A stretch of 64,000 bases of DNA from WHSW01 sp963846565 (GTDB lineage: Bacteria; Actinomycetota; Thermoleophilia; Solirubrobacterales; 70-9). The position numbers and the translations under genes were made by a program. The stretch lies in assembly GCA_963846565.1 (NCBI GenBank), contig CAWJWL010000003.1, positions 715,409 to 779,408 on the forward strand. Reading direction: 5' to 3'. The notes beneath the pieces were generated by a model. That model had not been told where the DNA came from. It made no database searches and saw only the letters and a program-made list of their open reading frames with translations. Each line of letters opens with the position of its first letter. Positions within the stretch are counted from its first letter, which is position 1. This document shows positions 1 to 7,901 of this stretch, piece after piece.

Positions 1-723
1 GCCTCGGACGCTCGCTTGTGGCGGCCGCAGCTCGCCGCATTGGCGGACGAGTTCACCGTCGTTGCCTGGGATGAACCAGGGGCGGGCCGATCGTCCGATG
101 TGCCGGCGCAGTTCGGCCTGGCCGACTACGCCGGCTGCCTCGCGGCGCTGATCGAGGCGCTCGCGCTGGCCCCGGCGCACGTCGTGGGCATCTCATGGGG
201 TGGCACTGTCGTCCAGGAGCTCTACCGCCACCACCCCGAGCTCGTCGCGACGCTGGTGCTCGCTGACACGTACGCGGGCTGGAAGGGGTCGCTCCCCCCG
301 GAGGAGGTACGTGCCCGGGTGACGGGCACATCTCGGGCGTTGGGCGCCCCGGCCCAGGAGTTCGATCCTGCGCGCGCCCTCCCCGGGTTATTCGCCGGCG
401 ATCCGCCGGCCGAGTTCGTGCCGCTCCTGGGGGAGATGGCCGCCGACGTTCGCCCCGAGAGCATGAGGACTGCGCTGTCCGTGATGGCCGGAGCCGACCA
501 GCGGGATCTGCTCCCGAGCATCTCCGTGCCGACCCTCCTGATCTGGGGCGAGCTGGACGCGCGCTCGCCGCTCAGCGTCGCACGCCAGTTCGAGCGGGCG
601 ATCCCGGACACGGAGCTCGTCGTGATCCCCAGTGCCGGCCACGTGAGCAACCTCGAGCAGCCCGAGCTGTTCAACGACGCGGTGCGCGAGTTCTGCCGCG
701 CCCACTCGCCACCTTCGCCCTGA
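1..723 (+). CDS. Alpha/beta hydrolase, 5' end cut by window edge
   Basis: The reading frame is open from base 1, so the gene starts before the window; the TTG at 16 is not a convincing start because the residues before it still fit the family. Visible parts are the oxyanion-side W-D-E-P-G-A-G-R-S stretch, the nucleophile elbow G-I-S-W-G-G (Ser about 60 residues after base 16), a late acid in L-I-W-G-E-L-D and the catalytic His in S-A-G-H-V. This is the full Ser-Asp-His set of an alpha/beta-fold hydrolase acting in the cytoplasm. Substrate cannot be told; esterases, lactonases and haloperoxidase-like enzymes all look like this. Confidence 0.85.
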   Translation, partial: ASDARLWRPQLAALADEFTVVAWDEPGAGRSSDVPAQFGLADYAGCLAALIEALALAPAHVVGISWGGTVVQELYRHHPELVATLVLADTYAGWKGSLPPEEVRARVTGTSRALGAPAQEFDPARALPGLFAGDPPAEFVPLLGEMAADVRPESMRTALSVMAGADQRDLLPSISVPTLLIWGELDARSPLSVARQFERAIPDTELVVIPSAGHVSNLEQPELFNDAVREFCRAHSPPSP

Positions 724-785
724 GCGGCGGTTCGCCGGTACGCGGGCTCCTGCTCCTCGGCACGGGCGTGCGGCACCTCGTACGA

Positions 786-791
786 GATACT
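786..791 (+). promoter_or_regulatory. -10 hexamer GATACT, 7 nt before SnoaL gene start
   Basis: GATACT ends 7 nt before the ATG at 799 and no Shine-Dalgarno sequence fits between them, so the transcript probably begins at or next to the start codon. No clear -35 is visible. Confidence 0.45.
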
Positions 792-798
792 CGCGTCG

Positions 799-1227
799 AT
801 GTCGCGAGAGAACGTCGATCGCCTGATCGAAGCCACCCGGGCGTTCAATCAGATCGCCTCGGATGTCGTAGACCTGGACGGCGATGCGGTCGAGAGATGG
901 CTTGGCTTCATGCACCCGGAGATCAGGTTCGAGCCTCAGCAAGCGGAGCTTGAGGGGACATACGCCGGCCGCGATGGTGCAGTGCGGTGGCTCACGGATA
1001 TCGCCGCCCATTACGAAAGCGGTGCCGAGATGCGCTACACCGAGGTTCGCGATCTCGGTGACCGCGCCCTAGGACTCGGAACGATCCAGCTGAAGGGAAA
1101 GGGGAGCGGCATCGAGGCGGCGGTCCCGACCGCGATCATGATGACCTTCCGAGACGGCCTCATCGTCCATCTCAGGGACTATGGCGATCACCATCGGGCC
1201 CTCAAAGCCGTCGGACTATCGGAGTAG
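799..1227 (+). CDS. SnoaL-like / NTF2-fold protein, 142 aa
   Basis: Small NTF2-fold protein of the SnoaL-like group, recognised by the N-terminal M-S-R-E-N-V-D helix, the central W-x-x-x-D-P/H-E-I-R-F-E strand, a Y-A-G-R-D-G turn and the C-terminal F-R-D-G strand followed by an A-L-K-A-V-G-L-S-E tail. Relatives bind small hydrophobic ligands or act as isomerases or hydrolases; no catalytic residue can be assigned. It is the most diverged full-length member of the family that is repeated at 5063, 5447 and 8274. The ATG at 799 is chosen because of the hexamer just upstream and the shared MS(E/R)EN start. It stands alone, 90 bp from the convergent LuxR gene. Confidence 0.8.
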   Translation: MSRENVDRLIEATRAFNQIASDVVDLDGDAVERWLGFMHPEIRFEPQQAELEGTYAGRDGAVRWLTDIAAHYESGAEMRYTEVRDLGDRALGLGTIQLKGKGSGIEAAVPTAIMMTFRDGLIVHLRDYGDHHRALKAVGLSE

Positions 1228-1318
1228 CTCTTCACCGCGACGAGCACTGTCGGTAGCGCGGGAAGGGAGGCAGGGCCACCGGGTCCGTGGGGATCCTCGC
1301 GCTTTGGCGCTAGGCAGC

Positions 1319-4183
1319 TCAGGAGCGGGTGGAATGCGCCGAACCTGCCTGCACTGGTGCCAACGCGTCCGACAACTCGGTTCGGCCCGCGATCTCGAGC
1401 TTCTGGTAACAGTGGCGCAGGTGGGTCTCGACGGTCTTCGGGGTGACGAAGAGCGACTGCGCGATCGCGCGGTTCGTCATCCCGCTCGCGGCGAGCTCGG
1501 CGACGCGACGCTCCGAGGGCGTCAGCGAGTCGGCGCCACTGAGGACAACGCTCCGCGGCCGCGCGCCGGTGGCCTCGAGCTCGACGCGCGCACGCTGCTC
1601 GAGCGCGCTCGCGCCGCAGCTTTGAGCGATCTCCATCCCCGCGCGAAGCGGCCCGCGGGCGCCCTTGCGCTCGTTCGCGCGGCGAAGGGCGGCGCCAAGG
1701 TCGACGAGCGCCCGGGCGTGATCCAGTCGGAAGTCGGTGGCGGCGAGGATCTCGGCCGCCGCCCGCAGCATGGCGATTCCGGCACCGCCGTCGAGGACGC
1801 CGCGGACGTGAAGCGCGACGCCGATCAGCCGTTGGTTCTCGACCTCGCGGGCCCAGCGCTCCTCGGCCTCAGCCTTCTCCCGAGCCTCCTCGTCGCGACC
1901 GAGTGCGCGAAGTGCCAGGGCGACGTGCAGGCGCGGCGGCAGGAGATCGGCCCCCAAGGATCCGACGCCGTGGAACATCGCGGCCGCGGCGGCGAGGTCG
2001 GAGAGCGCCGCCTCCGCCTCGCCCTTGGCGAGCCGAAGCTTCGCTCGCGCGACCCAGGTGAAGCCGATCGGCCCGCTTTCGGGCAACTCGCCCCACAGAC
2101 CACCCTCGGTGAGGATCCGTTCGGCGGCGACCAGATCGCCGGCCTCGAGTGCGAGGGTCGCTCGAATCCCGGCGACGACGTCGGGAACAACCGGGACGCC
2201 GTCGGCGGCCAGCCGTGCGGCCTCGTCGGCATCCATCGCGGCCGCGGCGATGTCGCCCCGGGCCAGGTGGACCGTGGCCTGGACAGTCAGCTCCGAGGTG
2301 AGCCCGAACATGGTCGCCCGGCGCCGCATTACCTCGCATGTGAGCTCCCCCGCCTTCAGCGCACGCTCCGTATCCCCGCAGATCGCGACTGACATCGCCG
2401 CCACGCCGAGTGGCCTGCCGCGAGCCGCGGCGTCGCGGAGGCTGTCGTCGTCGCCGAGCGCCAAGAGCGCGTGGCGGCGAGCGTCCGCTGCGCCCATCCG
2501 TCCGAGAGCTCCGCCGAAGGCGAGCGCCGCGTGCGCCAACCGCCTCGCCAGCGAGCCACCGTCGATCCCCGCGGCAGCCTGCCGCAGGCTGTCGAAGGGT
2601 TTGGCGTAGGCGTCCTCGTAGCCTCCGATTCCGGCGCGGATGATCGCGGACCGCAGGGCGAGCTCGGTCTCGCGATCGCGCCCCGCGACCTCGGCGATCG
2701 ACTCCGTGGTCAGCGCGAGCATCTCCTCAATCCGCCCGCGGATCACCAGCGACGGCCCGACCTCCTCGGTCACCCAGGCGCGGAACTCCGGGTCGTCCGA
2801 GGCGTCGCGGGCGCGCTTCAGCCACTCGATCCCCTCCTCGTCTCCGCCGCGGATCAGCGCCGAACCGAGGAGCCGCATCAGCCCGGTACGGTCGGGGCCG
2901 CTGACCCGCTCCTCGAGGGCGCGGCGGACGAAGGAGGCCGCGGGCCCCGGGGCGCCGCGCGACAGCGCCTGCTCGGCGGCGCCGTGGAGGCCATCGACCA
3001 CCCATTTCCCCTCGACGGAATGTGTCTGAAGGAGGTGGGCGGCGACGACGCCCGGGTCACCGCGTTCGAGGTGGTGAAGGTGGGCCGCGGCGCCGTGCAA
3101 CTCCTCGCGCCGGGGCGCAGTCATCGCCGCTTCGACCGCGGTGCGAAGCACTGGATGGCTGAAGCCCAGCGGGCTGGCATCGGCGAGGACCCCAGCCGTC
3201 ACGAGGGCGTCGGCGGCCCCGGTCGCGGCCTCTGTCGGGACGCCCGCAGCGGCGGCGACCCGCCGCACGTCCGCGTGTGGCTCGAGGATCGCGACCGCTT
3301 GCGCGATGTCGGCGGTCTCCGGCCCGAGCCGGCCGATCCTGCCGAGCAATCGCTCCGCGACTCCGCGCCCGCCGATCTCCTCGACGCGCGCCGACTCCCG
3401 CGCGGTCGGCGCGACACCTTCGAGCCTCAACGCCTGGCAGAGCTCGGACAGGAGCAGCGGGTTGCCGCCGGTCGCGTGATGGCAGGCGCCGCAGAATGCG
3501 GGCTCGGCGTCGGGACCGAGCCGATCGCGCAAGTAGTCGACCGTCGCGTCGAGCGAGAGCGGGCTCGGGCGCAGGCGCCGAGTCACTGGCTCGCTTCGAA
3601 TCTCGCGCAACGTCCCCTCGGGCGTGTCGGGCTCGCCCGTTCGCACGGTTGCGATCACAACCACGGGGATCTCCGAGATCCGTCCCGCGAGGTAGTGGAG
3701 AAAGCGGAGCGACCCCGCGTCCGCCCACTGAGCATCGTCGACGGCGAGCAGCAGCGGCTGGGTCAGGGCAAGGTTGGCGCAGAGCCAGTGAAGGCCGTGG
3801 AGGAGCGAGAAGCCGGCGGCCGTCGTTGCGAAGTCTCCTTCCGCTCGCGGCGCATCGAGCAACTCGGCTGCGAGTGAGGCGGCTCCGGAGAGCGCCTCGG
3901 CACGGGCGTCGGCGTCGAGCTCCGCGAGCGGGGCCTGAAACAGCTGCCGCACGACGCCGTAGCCGTATTCGCGCTCGAGCTCCGAGGCTCGCGCGGCGAG
4001 CGCGGTCAGCCCGGCCTCGGCGGCGGTCAGCCGCGAAGCCTGCAGAAGCTCGGTCTTCCCCACCCCCGCCTCGCCCTCGATCAGGACCACCGATCCGGCG
4101 CCAGACGCGGCCGCCCCGACGGCGTCGCCGATCAGCTCCAGATCGGCGGAGCGCTCCAGCAGCGACGTCGCCCCGCCCGGCAC
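1319..4183 (-). CDS. Large LuxR-family regulator with N-terminal ATPase (LAL/MalT-like), about 954 aa
   Basis: A STAND-type P-loop ATPase fused to a LuxR DNA-binding domain. Walker A G-E-A-G-V-G-K-T is near residues 37-44, Walker B L-L-L-A-V-D-D-A-Q-W near 130, a long TPR-like alpha-helical middle follows, and the last 65 residues hold the helix-turn-helix L-T-P-S-E-R-R-V-A-E-L ... T-P-K-T-V-E-T-H-L. Such proteins sense a ligand or partner through the helical repeats and activate transcription. The start is uncertain: the frame is open to 4267 but runs into the upstream SnoaL gene; the GTG at 4183, 17 nt after that gene's stop, puts the conserved L-L-E-R-x-x-x-L at the N terminus. It is the last gene of an operon with 4599-4742 and 4201-4602, so its signal may involve the SnoaL protein (inference). 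Confidence 0.9.
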   Translation of the reverse strand: MPGGATSLLERSADLELIGDAVGAAASGAGSVVLIEGEAGVGKTELLQASRLTAAEAGLTALAARASELEREYGYGVVRQLFQAPLAELDADARAEALSGAASLAAELLDAPRAEGDFATTAAGFSLLHGLHWLCANLALTQPLLLAVDDAQWADAGSLRFLHYLAGRISEIPVVVIATVRTGEPDTPEGTLREIRSEPVTRRLRPSPLSLDATVDYLRDRLGPDAEPAFCGACHHATGGNPLLLSELCQALRLEGVAPTARESARVEEIGGRGVAERLLGRIGRLGPETADIAQAVAILEPHADVRRVAAAAGVPTEAATGAADALVTAGVLADASPLGFSHPVLRTAVEAAMTAPRREELHGAAAHLHHLERGDPGVVAAHLLQTHSVEGKWVVDGLHGAAEQALSRGAPGPAASFVRRALEERVSGPDRTGLMRLLGSALIRGGDEEGIEWLKRARDASDDPEFRAWVTEEVGPSLVIRGRIEEMLALTTESIAEVAGRDRETELALRSAIIRAGIGGYEDAYAKPFDSLRQAAAGIDGGSLARRLAHAALAFGGALGRMGAADARRHALLALGDDDSLRDAAARGRPLGVAAMSVAICGDTERALKAGELTCEVMRRRATMFGLTSELTVQATVHLARGDIAAAAMDADEAARLAADGVPVVPDVVAGIRATLALEAGDLVAAERILTEGGLWGELPESGPIGFTWVARAKLRLAKGEAEAALSDLAAAAAMFHGVGSLGADLLPPRLHVALALRALGRDEEAREKAEAEERWAREVENQRLIGVALHVRGVLDGGAGIAMLRAAAEILAATDFRLDHARALVDLGAALRRANERKGARGPLRAGMEIAQSCGASALEQRARVELEATGARPRSVVLSGADSLTPSERRVAELAASGMTNRAIAQSLFVTPKTVETHLRHCYQKLEIAGRTELSDALAPVQAGSAHSTRS

Positions 4184-4200
4184 GGAGGAAACGTATGCGA

Positions 4201-4602
4201 TCAGTCGCGCGACGCCAAGACGCCGATCGCGCGCAACGCCTCGTCGGGGGTCTCGAACGGCTCCCACGACCGAATCAGGCCATCCTCGACGCTCATGACC
4301 GCGGCGCCGTCCACCCGCTCAGCCACCTCGCCGGTCTCCTTCCAGGTGAAGGAGAGCTGACCGACCCAGACGACCCCCTTGTCCATCACCAGAAGGCGCC
4401 CCTCCTCAACGTGGAGGTCGAGATGATCGAACGGCGTCCTCAGCCACTGTGCCGCTTCGCGGCGCCCACGCCTGATCCCGCGGCGGGTGCGCAGCTCCAC
4501 GTCGTCCGAGAGCACGGCGACGAAGTCGTGGAGGTCGCGTCGGTTGAACGCGTCGGCGAACGAGCGCGCGAGCGCGGCGTTGTGCTCGTAGGCGCCGTTC
4601 AT
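4201..4602 (-). CDS. SnoaL-like / NTF2-fold protein in LuxR operon, 133 aa
   Basis: An NTF2-fold protein with the family pattern A-R-S-F-A-D-A-F-N-R-R-D at the N terminus, L-S-D-D-V-E-L-R-T in the first long strand, and a terminal E-D-G-L-I-R-S-W-E-x-F strand pair. It lacks the MSEENVE start and EALEAAGLSE end of the cassette family nearby, so it belongs to a different branch. The ATG overlaps the stop of the small gene upstream (ATGA), and the LuxR regulator follows directly. Coupling to a LAL-type regulator suggests it binds a small molecule or modulates the regulator, but nothing in the sequence proves this. Confidence 0.8.
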   Translation of the reverse strand: MNGAYEHNAALARSFADAFNRRDLHDFVAVLSDDVELRTRRGIRRGRREAAQWLRTPFDHLDLHVEEGRLLVMDKGVVWVGQLSFTWKETGEVAERVDGAAVMSVEDGLIRSWEPFETPDEALRAIGVLASRD

Positions 4603-4742
4603 CGCCGGCCCCGCTTCCGCCCCGCCGTCTCGTCGGCTCTGTCGAGGACCCGCGCGACCTGGAGATCGGCGAGCACTTGTCCGCCGAGCAGGGTGCCGGT
4701 CTCGGCGAGCACCCGCAGCGACGCGATCAGGTAACGGGACAT
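4599..4742 (-). CDS. Small protein of unknown function, 47 aa, head of LuxR operon
   Basis: The ATG at 4742 has a strong ribosome-binding site (GAGGAGG, 6 nt before the start), which favours it over longer in-frame starts. The product begins MSRYLIASLRVLAETG and is predicted to be mostly helical, with a small Gly-Gly turn and a basic tail (R-K-R-G-R-R). No family is recognised. Its stop overlaps the ATG of the SnoaL gene by 4 bp, so it is translated together with it. The strong RBS and the overlap argue that it is real. Confidence 0.6.
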   Translation of the reverse strand: MSRYLIASLRVLAETGTLLGGQVLADLQVARVLDRADETAGRKRGRR

Positions 4743-4831
4743 GGCTTTCCTCCTCGTGGCGACCAACATGACGCCGTGACGCTCGCCCAACTCGGGGTGC
4801 TTCGCATCAGGGGGTCACCCTGAATCTGCCG

Positions 4832-5044
4832 ATGCGGTGCGTAACGGTGATCAGCTTCAGGCGGGAACGGGGTCCCGAATTGGTCGTGGCGACGTGCATC
4901 GGCCGGGCGCGAGGTCGCGCGGGCGGGGCCGCGATTGAGCGGCTAATGGTGCACGCCGCCAAGTTTCGGAACGGAAAGTGCGTGTGGTGGCGAACGTTCT
5001 TGACTCGCGACGAAGCCCTCGAAGCAGCCGGGCTGTCGGAGTAG
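4832..5044 (+). pseudogene. C-terminal remnant of a SnoaL-like gene
   Basis: The frame encodes only the last third of a cassette-type SnoaL protein: a degraded V-V-A-T-C-I-G-R-A-R-G strand, K-F-R-N-G-K-C-V-W-W-R-T-F and the exact family tail D-E-A-L-E-A-A-G-L-S-E. The N-terminal helix and first strands are missing and no start signal is present. It ends 19 bp before the next intact copy at 5063. It reads as the residue of a deletion between cassettes. Confidence 0.65.
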
Positions 5045-5047
5045 CGA

Positions 5048-5053
5048 GATACT
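5048..5053 (+). promoter_or_regulatory. -10 hexamer GATACT, 9 nt before SnoaL gene start
   Basis: It lies in the block GCGAGATACTGCGCG that is shared with the copies at 6084 and 8259. It falls directly after the stop codon of the remnant at 5044. Confidence 0.5.
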
Positions 5054-5062
5054 GCGCGGGCG

Positions 5063-5443
5063 ATGTCGGAGGAAAATGTGGAGGTGGTGCGGCGCATCTA
5101 CGACGCTTGGGACCGGGAGGAGTCGGCAAGTGCCTTCATCGCCGCTGATGTCGAGTACGTGAACCCGAGCTACGCGGTGGAGCCGGGCACTCGCTACGGC
5201 CGCAAGAGCTTCGCCGTCGTACGCGACACGTACGGGGACTTCGAGATCGAGGTCGAGCGCATCATCGATGCAGGCGATGAGACCGTCGTCCTCGCTCATT
5301 ACACCGCGTCCGGTGCGGTGAGCGGCGTACCCGTCGGGGGCGAGCACGGCTACGTGTGGACCGTCCGAGATGGATTGGCGGTGCGGTTTCAGTGGTTTCA
5401 AAGTCACCGGGAGGCCCTCGAAGCCGCCGGGGCGTCGGAGTAG
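5063..5443 (+). CDS. SnoaL-like / NTF2-fold protein (MSEENVE family), 126 aa
   Basis: Cassette-type SnoaL protein starting M-S-E-E-N-V-E-V-V-R-R-I-Y and ending R-E-A-L-E-A-A-G-A-S-E. The first strand carries D-V-E-Y-V-N-P and the last the V-R-D-G-L-A-V-R-F-Q-W-F pair, the usual cone-forming sheet. Ligand or reaction is unknown. The stop at 5443 is followed after three bases by the ATG of the next copy, so the two are certainly cotranscribed. The first nine bases of the gene (ATGTCGGAG) and the bases before its stop (GTCGGAG) share a 7-mer, as in neighbouring copies. Confidence 0.85.
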   Translation: MSEENVEVVRRIYDAWDREESASAFIAADVEYVNPSYAVEPGTRYGRKSFAVVRDTYGDFEIEVERIIDAGDETVVLAHYTASGAVSGVPVGGEHGYVWTVRDGLAVRFQWFQSHREALEAAGASE

Positions 5444-5446
5444 GCG

Positions 5447-5851
5447 ATGTCGGAGGAGAACGTGGAGATGGTGCGCGCCTGGTTTGAGGTCTGGAACGCA
5501 CCTGACGGTGACCTGGACGAACTCAGGCGGTTCTTCGACCCGGCCGTGGTGGTCATTCCCCCAGACGGATGGCCAGAGGGACCAGCGCGGGGCATCGACG
5601 CTTGGAAACGCCAGGCCGAATCGCTGCGGAAGACCTGGGCGCAGGCGCGGATGGAAATCGACGAGATTTACGCTGCAGGCGACGACCGAGTCGTAAGCCA
5701 CATGCGGTACCTCACGCACGGCAACGACGACAGCATCGCCTTCGAAACACAGATCTCGGCAGTGTTCTTCTTCACCGAGCGTCGGGTCACGCGGGCGCTT
5801 TACTTCTGGGACAAGGCTGAGGCCCTCGAAGCCACCGGGTTGTCGGAGTAG
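5447..5851 (+). CDS. SnoaL-like / NTF2-fold protein (MSEENVE family), 134 aa
   Basis: Second intact cassette of the tandem pair: M-S-E-E-N-V-E-M-V-R-A-W-F start, F-F-D-P-A-V-V-V-I-P strand, a helix W-K-R-Q-A-E-S-L-R-K-T-W and the tail E-A-L-E-A-T-G-L-S-E. Its core is quite different from that of the copy immediately upstream although both ends are nearly the same, so specificity has probably diverged. It relies on the upstream promoter; only TAGGCG separates stop and start. A truncated copy begins three bases further on. Confidence 0.85.
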   Translation: MSEENVEMVRAWFEVWNAPDGDLDELRRFFDPAVVVIPPDGWPEGPARGIDAWKRQAESLRKTWAQARMEIDEIYAAGDDRVVSHMRYLTHGNDDSIAFETQISAVFFFTERRVTRALYFWDKAEALEATGLSE

Positions 5852-5853
5852 CC

Positions 5854-6030
5854 ATGTCGGCCGAGAACACTCGGCCGGAGCCTGGGCGTGGCGCTGTGGG
5901 CCGCCGCTTCGAACGCAAAGCCCTCCAGGCGGAGGGCTCGAGCGTCGTACCGACGGCAATAGCGGGATCCGGACCCCCGCCGAATGCGGCCCGCCCCCAC
6001 GCGGCGCCCTGGGATGGATCCGGTGAGTAG
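5854..6030 (+). pseudogene. N-terminal remnant of a SnoaL-like cassette
   Basis: Directly after the stop of the gene at 5851 an ATG-TCG-GCC-GAG-AAC start encodes M-S-A-E-N, then family similarity is lost and a stop follows after 58 codons. The spacing matches that between the two intact genes (stop, 2-3 nt, ATG). It looks like the leading edge of a third tandem copy whose body was deleted. Confidence 0.5.
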
Positions 6031-6083
6031 TCCGCGGCTTGACAACTGGACGACCATCAAAGAGAAAGCGCAACATTCCGCGA

Positions 6084-6089
6084 GATACT
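6084..6089 (+). promoter_or_regulatory. -10 hexamer GATACT before a truncated SnoaL copy
   Basis: It stands 8 nt before the ATG at 6098, in the same GCGAGATACTGCG block as the copies at 5048 and 8259. It may still drive transcription into the RCC1-repeat gene. Confidence 0.4.
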
Positions 6090-6097
6090 GCGGGGCG

Positions 6098-6205
6098 ATG
6101 TCGAAGGAGAACGTCGAGATCGTGCAGCGTGTTTACGCCGAGTGGGGAACGGGCGACTTGAGGGCCGGGACGGAACAGCAACCGCGACCCGGACCGCAGC
6201 GATAG
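6098..6205 (+). pseudogene. N-terminal remnant of a SnoaL-like gene
   Basis: It encodes M-S-K-E-N-V-E-I-V-Q-R-V-Y-A-E-W-G-T-G-D, a clear match to the first helix of the cassette family, and then diverges and stops after 35 codons. Promoter block and start are intact. The rest of the gene is missing, and the sequence between here and 6397 has no similarity I can see. Confidence 0.65.
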
Positions 6206-6396
6206 AGCGGGGATCGGCGCATAGGCCAAAGGTAGGCTCGCAAGCGATGGCCGCGCTCGCCGCGGCCGGACCGAGGGAAGGGCTACGTGACGCTCGTCGC
6301 GCCCTCCGAGCGGGCTCGGCCACCGGCGAGGTTTGGAGAATTGGCGGCCTAGCTGTACGGTGGACCGCGACCACCTCAAAGCGCATCGGGGGCAAA

Positions 6397-7899
6397 ATGA
6401 TGGATGGCGGCGGGGCACGAGGGACGCTCTCGGGTGTGAAGGTCGATGCCGGTGTGCAGGTCGCAGCCGGGCGAGCATCCCGGAAGGACCCTCCTACGCG
6501 CAGCCGGGCTCGGCGCTCCCGCAGGGCCGCGGCACTCGCCGTCGCGGGCCTCGCGGCGGGGACGGCAGCGCTCCTGCAGCTCGGCGCCGCCTCCGCGGCC
6601 CCTCCCTCCGTGAGCCTCATCTCCTGGGGCTCTGACAACCTCGGCCAGGTCTCGGGCACCCCGGCCGGCACCGACTTCGTCTCCGTCTCCGCCGGCAACT
6701 TCCACAGCGTCGCGCTGAAGAGCGACGGCAGCCTCGTTTCCTGGGGCGGTGACCTCTCCGGCCAGGTCTCGGGCACCCCGACCGGCGCCGGCTTCGCCGC
6801 CAGCTCCGCCGGCGGCTCCCACAGCGTCGCGGTGAAGAGCGACGGCAGCCTCGTTTCCTGGGGCAGTAACGGCTTCAGCCAGGTCTCGAGGACCCCGATC
6901 GTCACCGGCTTCACCGCCGCCTCCGGTGGCCAGACCCACAGCGTCGCGCTGAAGAGCAGCGGCCGCCTCGTTTCCTGGGGCGATGACGCTGACGGCGAGG
7001 TCTCGGACACCCCGAGCGGCACCGGCTTCACCGCCGCCTCCGCCGGCGAGTACTACAGCGTCGCGCTGAGGAGCGACGGCAGCCTCGTCTCCTGGGGCTT
7101 TGACGCTGACGGCCAGGTCTCGGACACCCCGAGCGGCACCGGCTTCACCGCCGTCTCCGCCGGCAGCGGCCACAGCGTCGCGCTGAAGACCGACGGCAGC
7201 ATCGTCTCCTGGGGCGCTGACGACTCCGGCGTGGTCTCGGATACCCCGACCGGCACCAACTTCGCCGCCGTCTCCGCCGGTTACATCCACAGCGTCGCGC
7301 TGAAGACCGACGGCACCATCGTCTCTTGGGGCGGGAACGGCAGCGGCTTGGTCTCGGACACCCCGAGCGGCACCGGCTTCACCGCGGTCGAGGCCGGCGG
7401 CTTCCACAGCGTGGCGATCGGCGCCGATCTCGACGGCGACGGCGTTGCGAACGACGCCGACAACTGCATCCACACCGTCAACGCCGCTCAGCAGGACACC
7501 GACGGCGATGGGCTCGGCGACGCCTGCGATCCGGACATCGACGACGACGGGAATCTCAACGGCACCGACAAGTGCAAAACGATCGTTGGCCACGGAAACC
7601 CGAGGGGATGCCCGTCGGCGGCAGCGACGGTTTCGCTCAGCTTCAACGCCGGAGAGCTGAGCGGCGACGTCGGTTCCTCCGTGCCCGCCTGCATCGGCGG
7701 CCGCAAGATCCCCCTCTGGCGAGTGCGGCCAGGCCACCCCAACGAGCTCGTCGACACTTTCTCGAGCGACGGCGCCGGCCATTTCAGCGGCACGGTCCCG
7801 GCCGACGGCGAGCAGTACTACGTCAGCCTGCGGAGGGTGAACGTCGCGAATTCCAACTACTGCGAGTTGGCGCGCTCGCCGGTCGTCACGGCGAACTAG
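6397..7899 (+). CDS. Secreted RCC1-repeat protein with calcium-binding type-3 repeats, about 500 aa
   Basis: After a basic N terminus (R-R-S-R-R) comes a hydrophobic signal segment ending A-A-S-A-A-P-P, then seven consecutive 39-residue repeats of the pattern S-L-V-S-W-G ... Q-V-S ... T-P-x-G-T-x-F ... V-S-A-G ... H-S-V-A-L-K-x-D-G, a degenerate RCC1 (beta-propeller) unit. They are followed by thrombospondin type-3-like Ca-binding motifs (D-L-D-G-D-G-V, D-T-D-G-D-G-L-G-D-A-C-D-P-D) and a beta-rich C-terminal module with one Cys pair. Seven blades suggest a closed propeller outside the cell, function unknown. The start is uncertain: ATG at 6397 or 6400 is the closest to the signal peptide; the ATG at 6247 is in frame and has TAGGCT 8 nt upstream, but the codons after it look non-coding. 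Confidence 0.75.
   Translation: MMDGGGARGTLSGVKVDAGVQVAAGRASRKDPPTRSRARRSRRAAALAVAGLAAGTAALLQLGAASAAPPSVSLISWGSDNLGQVSGTPAGTDFVSVSAGNFHSVALKSDGSLVSWGGDLSGQVSGTPTGAGFAASSAGGSHSVAVKSDGSLVSWGSNGFSQVSRTPIVTGFTAASGGQTHSVALKSSGRLVSWGDDADGEVSDTPSGTGFTAASAGEYYSVALRSDGSLVSWGFDADGQVSDTPSGTGFTAVSAGSGHSVALKTDGSIVSWGADDSGVVSDTPTGTNFAAVSAGYIHSVALKTDGTIVSWGGNGSGLVSDTPSGTGFTAVEAGGFHSVAIGADLDGDGVANDADNCIHTVNAAQQDTDGDGLGDACDPDIDDDGNLNGTDKCKTIVGHGNPRGCPSAAATVSLSFNAGELSGDVGSSVPACIGGRKIPLWRVRPGHPNELVDTFSSDGAGHFSGTVPADGEQYYVSLRRVNVANSNYCELARSPVVTAN
6613..7431 (+). repeat. Seven tandem 117-bp repeats coding RCC1 units
   Basis: Seven in-frame units of exactly 117 bp (39 codons) lie without a gap. The most similar parts are the codons for S-W-G, G-T-G-F-T-A and H-S-V-A-L-K. 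The regular period without indels shows that copy number changes in whole units. Confidence 0.9.
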
Positions 7900-7901
7900 G
7901 A

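Noticed and set aside
1181..2392. 403-codon plus-strand frame and several others opposite the LuxR gene
   Set aside because: Exact antisense of the ATPase-LuxR gene; Arg/Pro/Gly-rich without any domain, an effect of GC-ended codons.
6247..6396. N-terminal extension of the RCC1 protein from ATG 6247
   Set aside because: TAGGCT stands before it, but codons (AGA, CTA, GTA, TCA) are unlike the rest and it would bury the signal peptide; kept only as an alternative.
6613..7431. CRISPR array or satellite
   Set aside because: The 117-bp period is coding and in frame, with no spacers.
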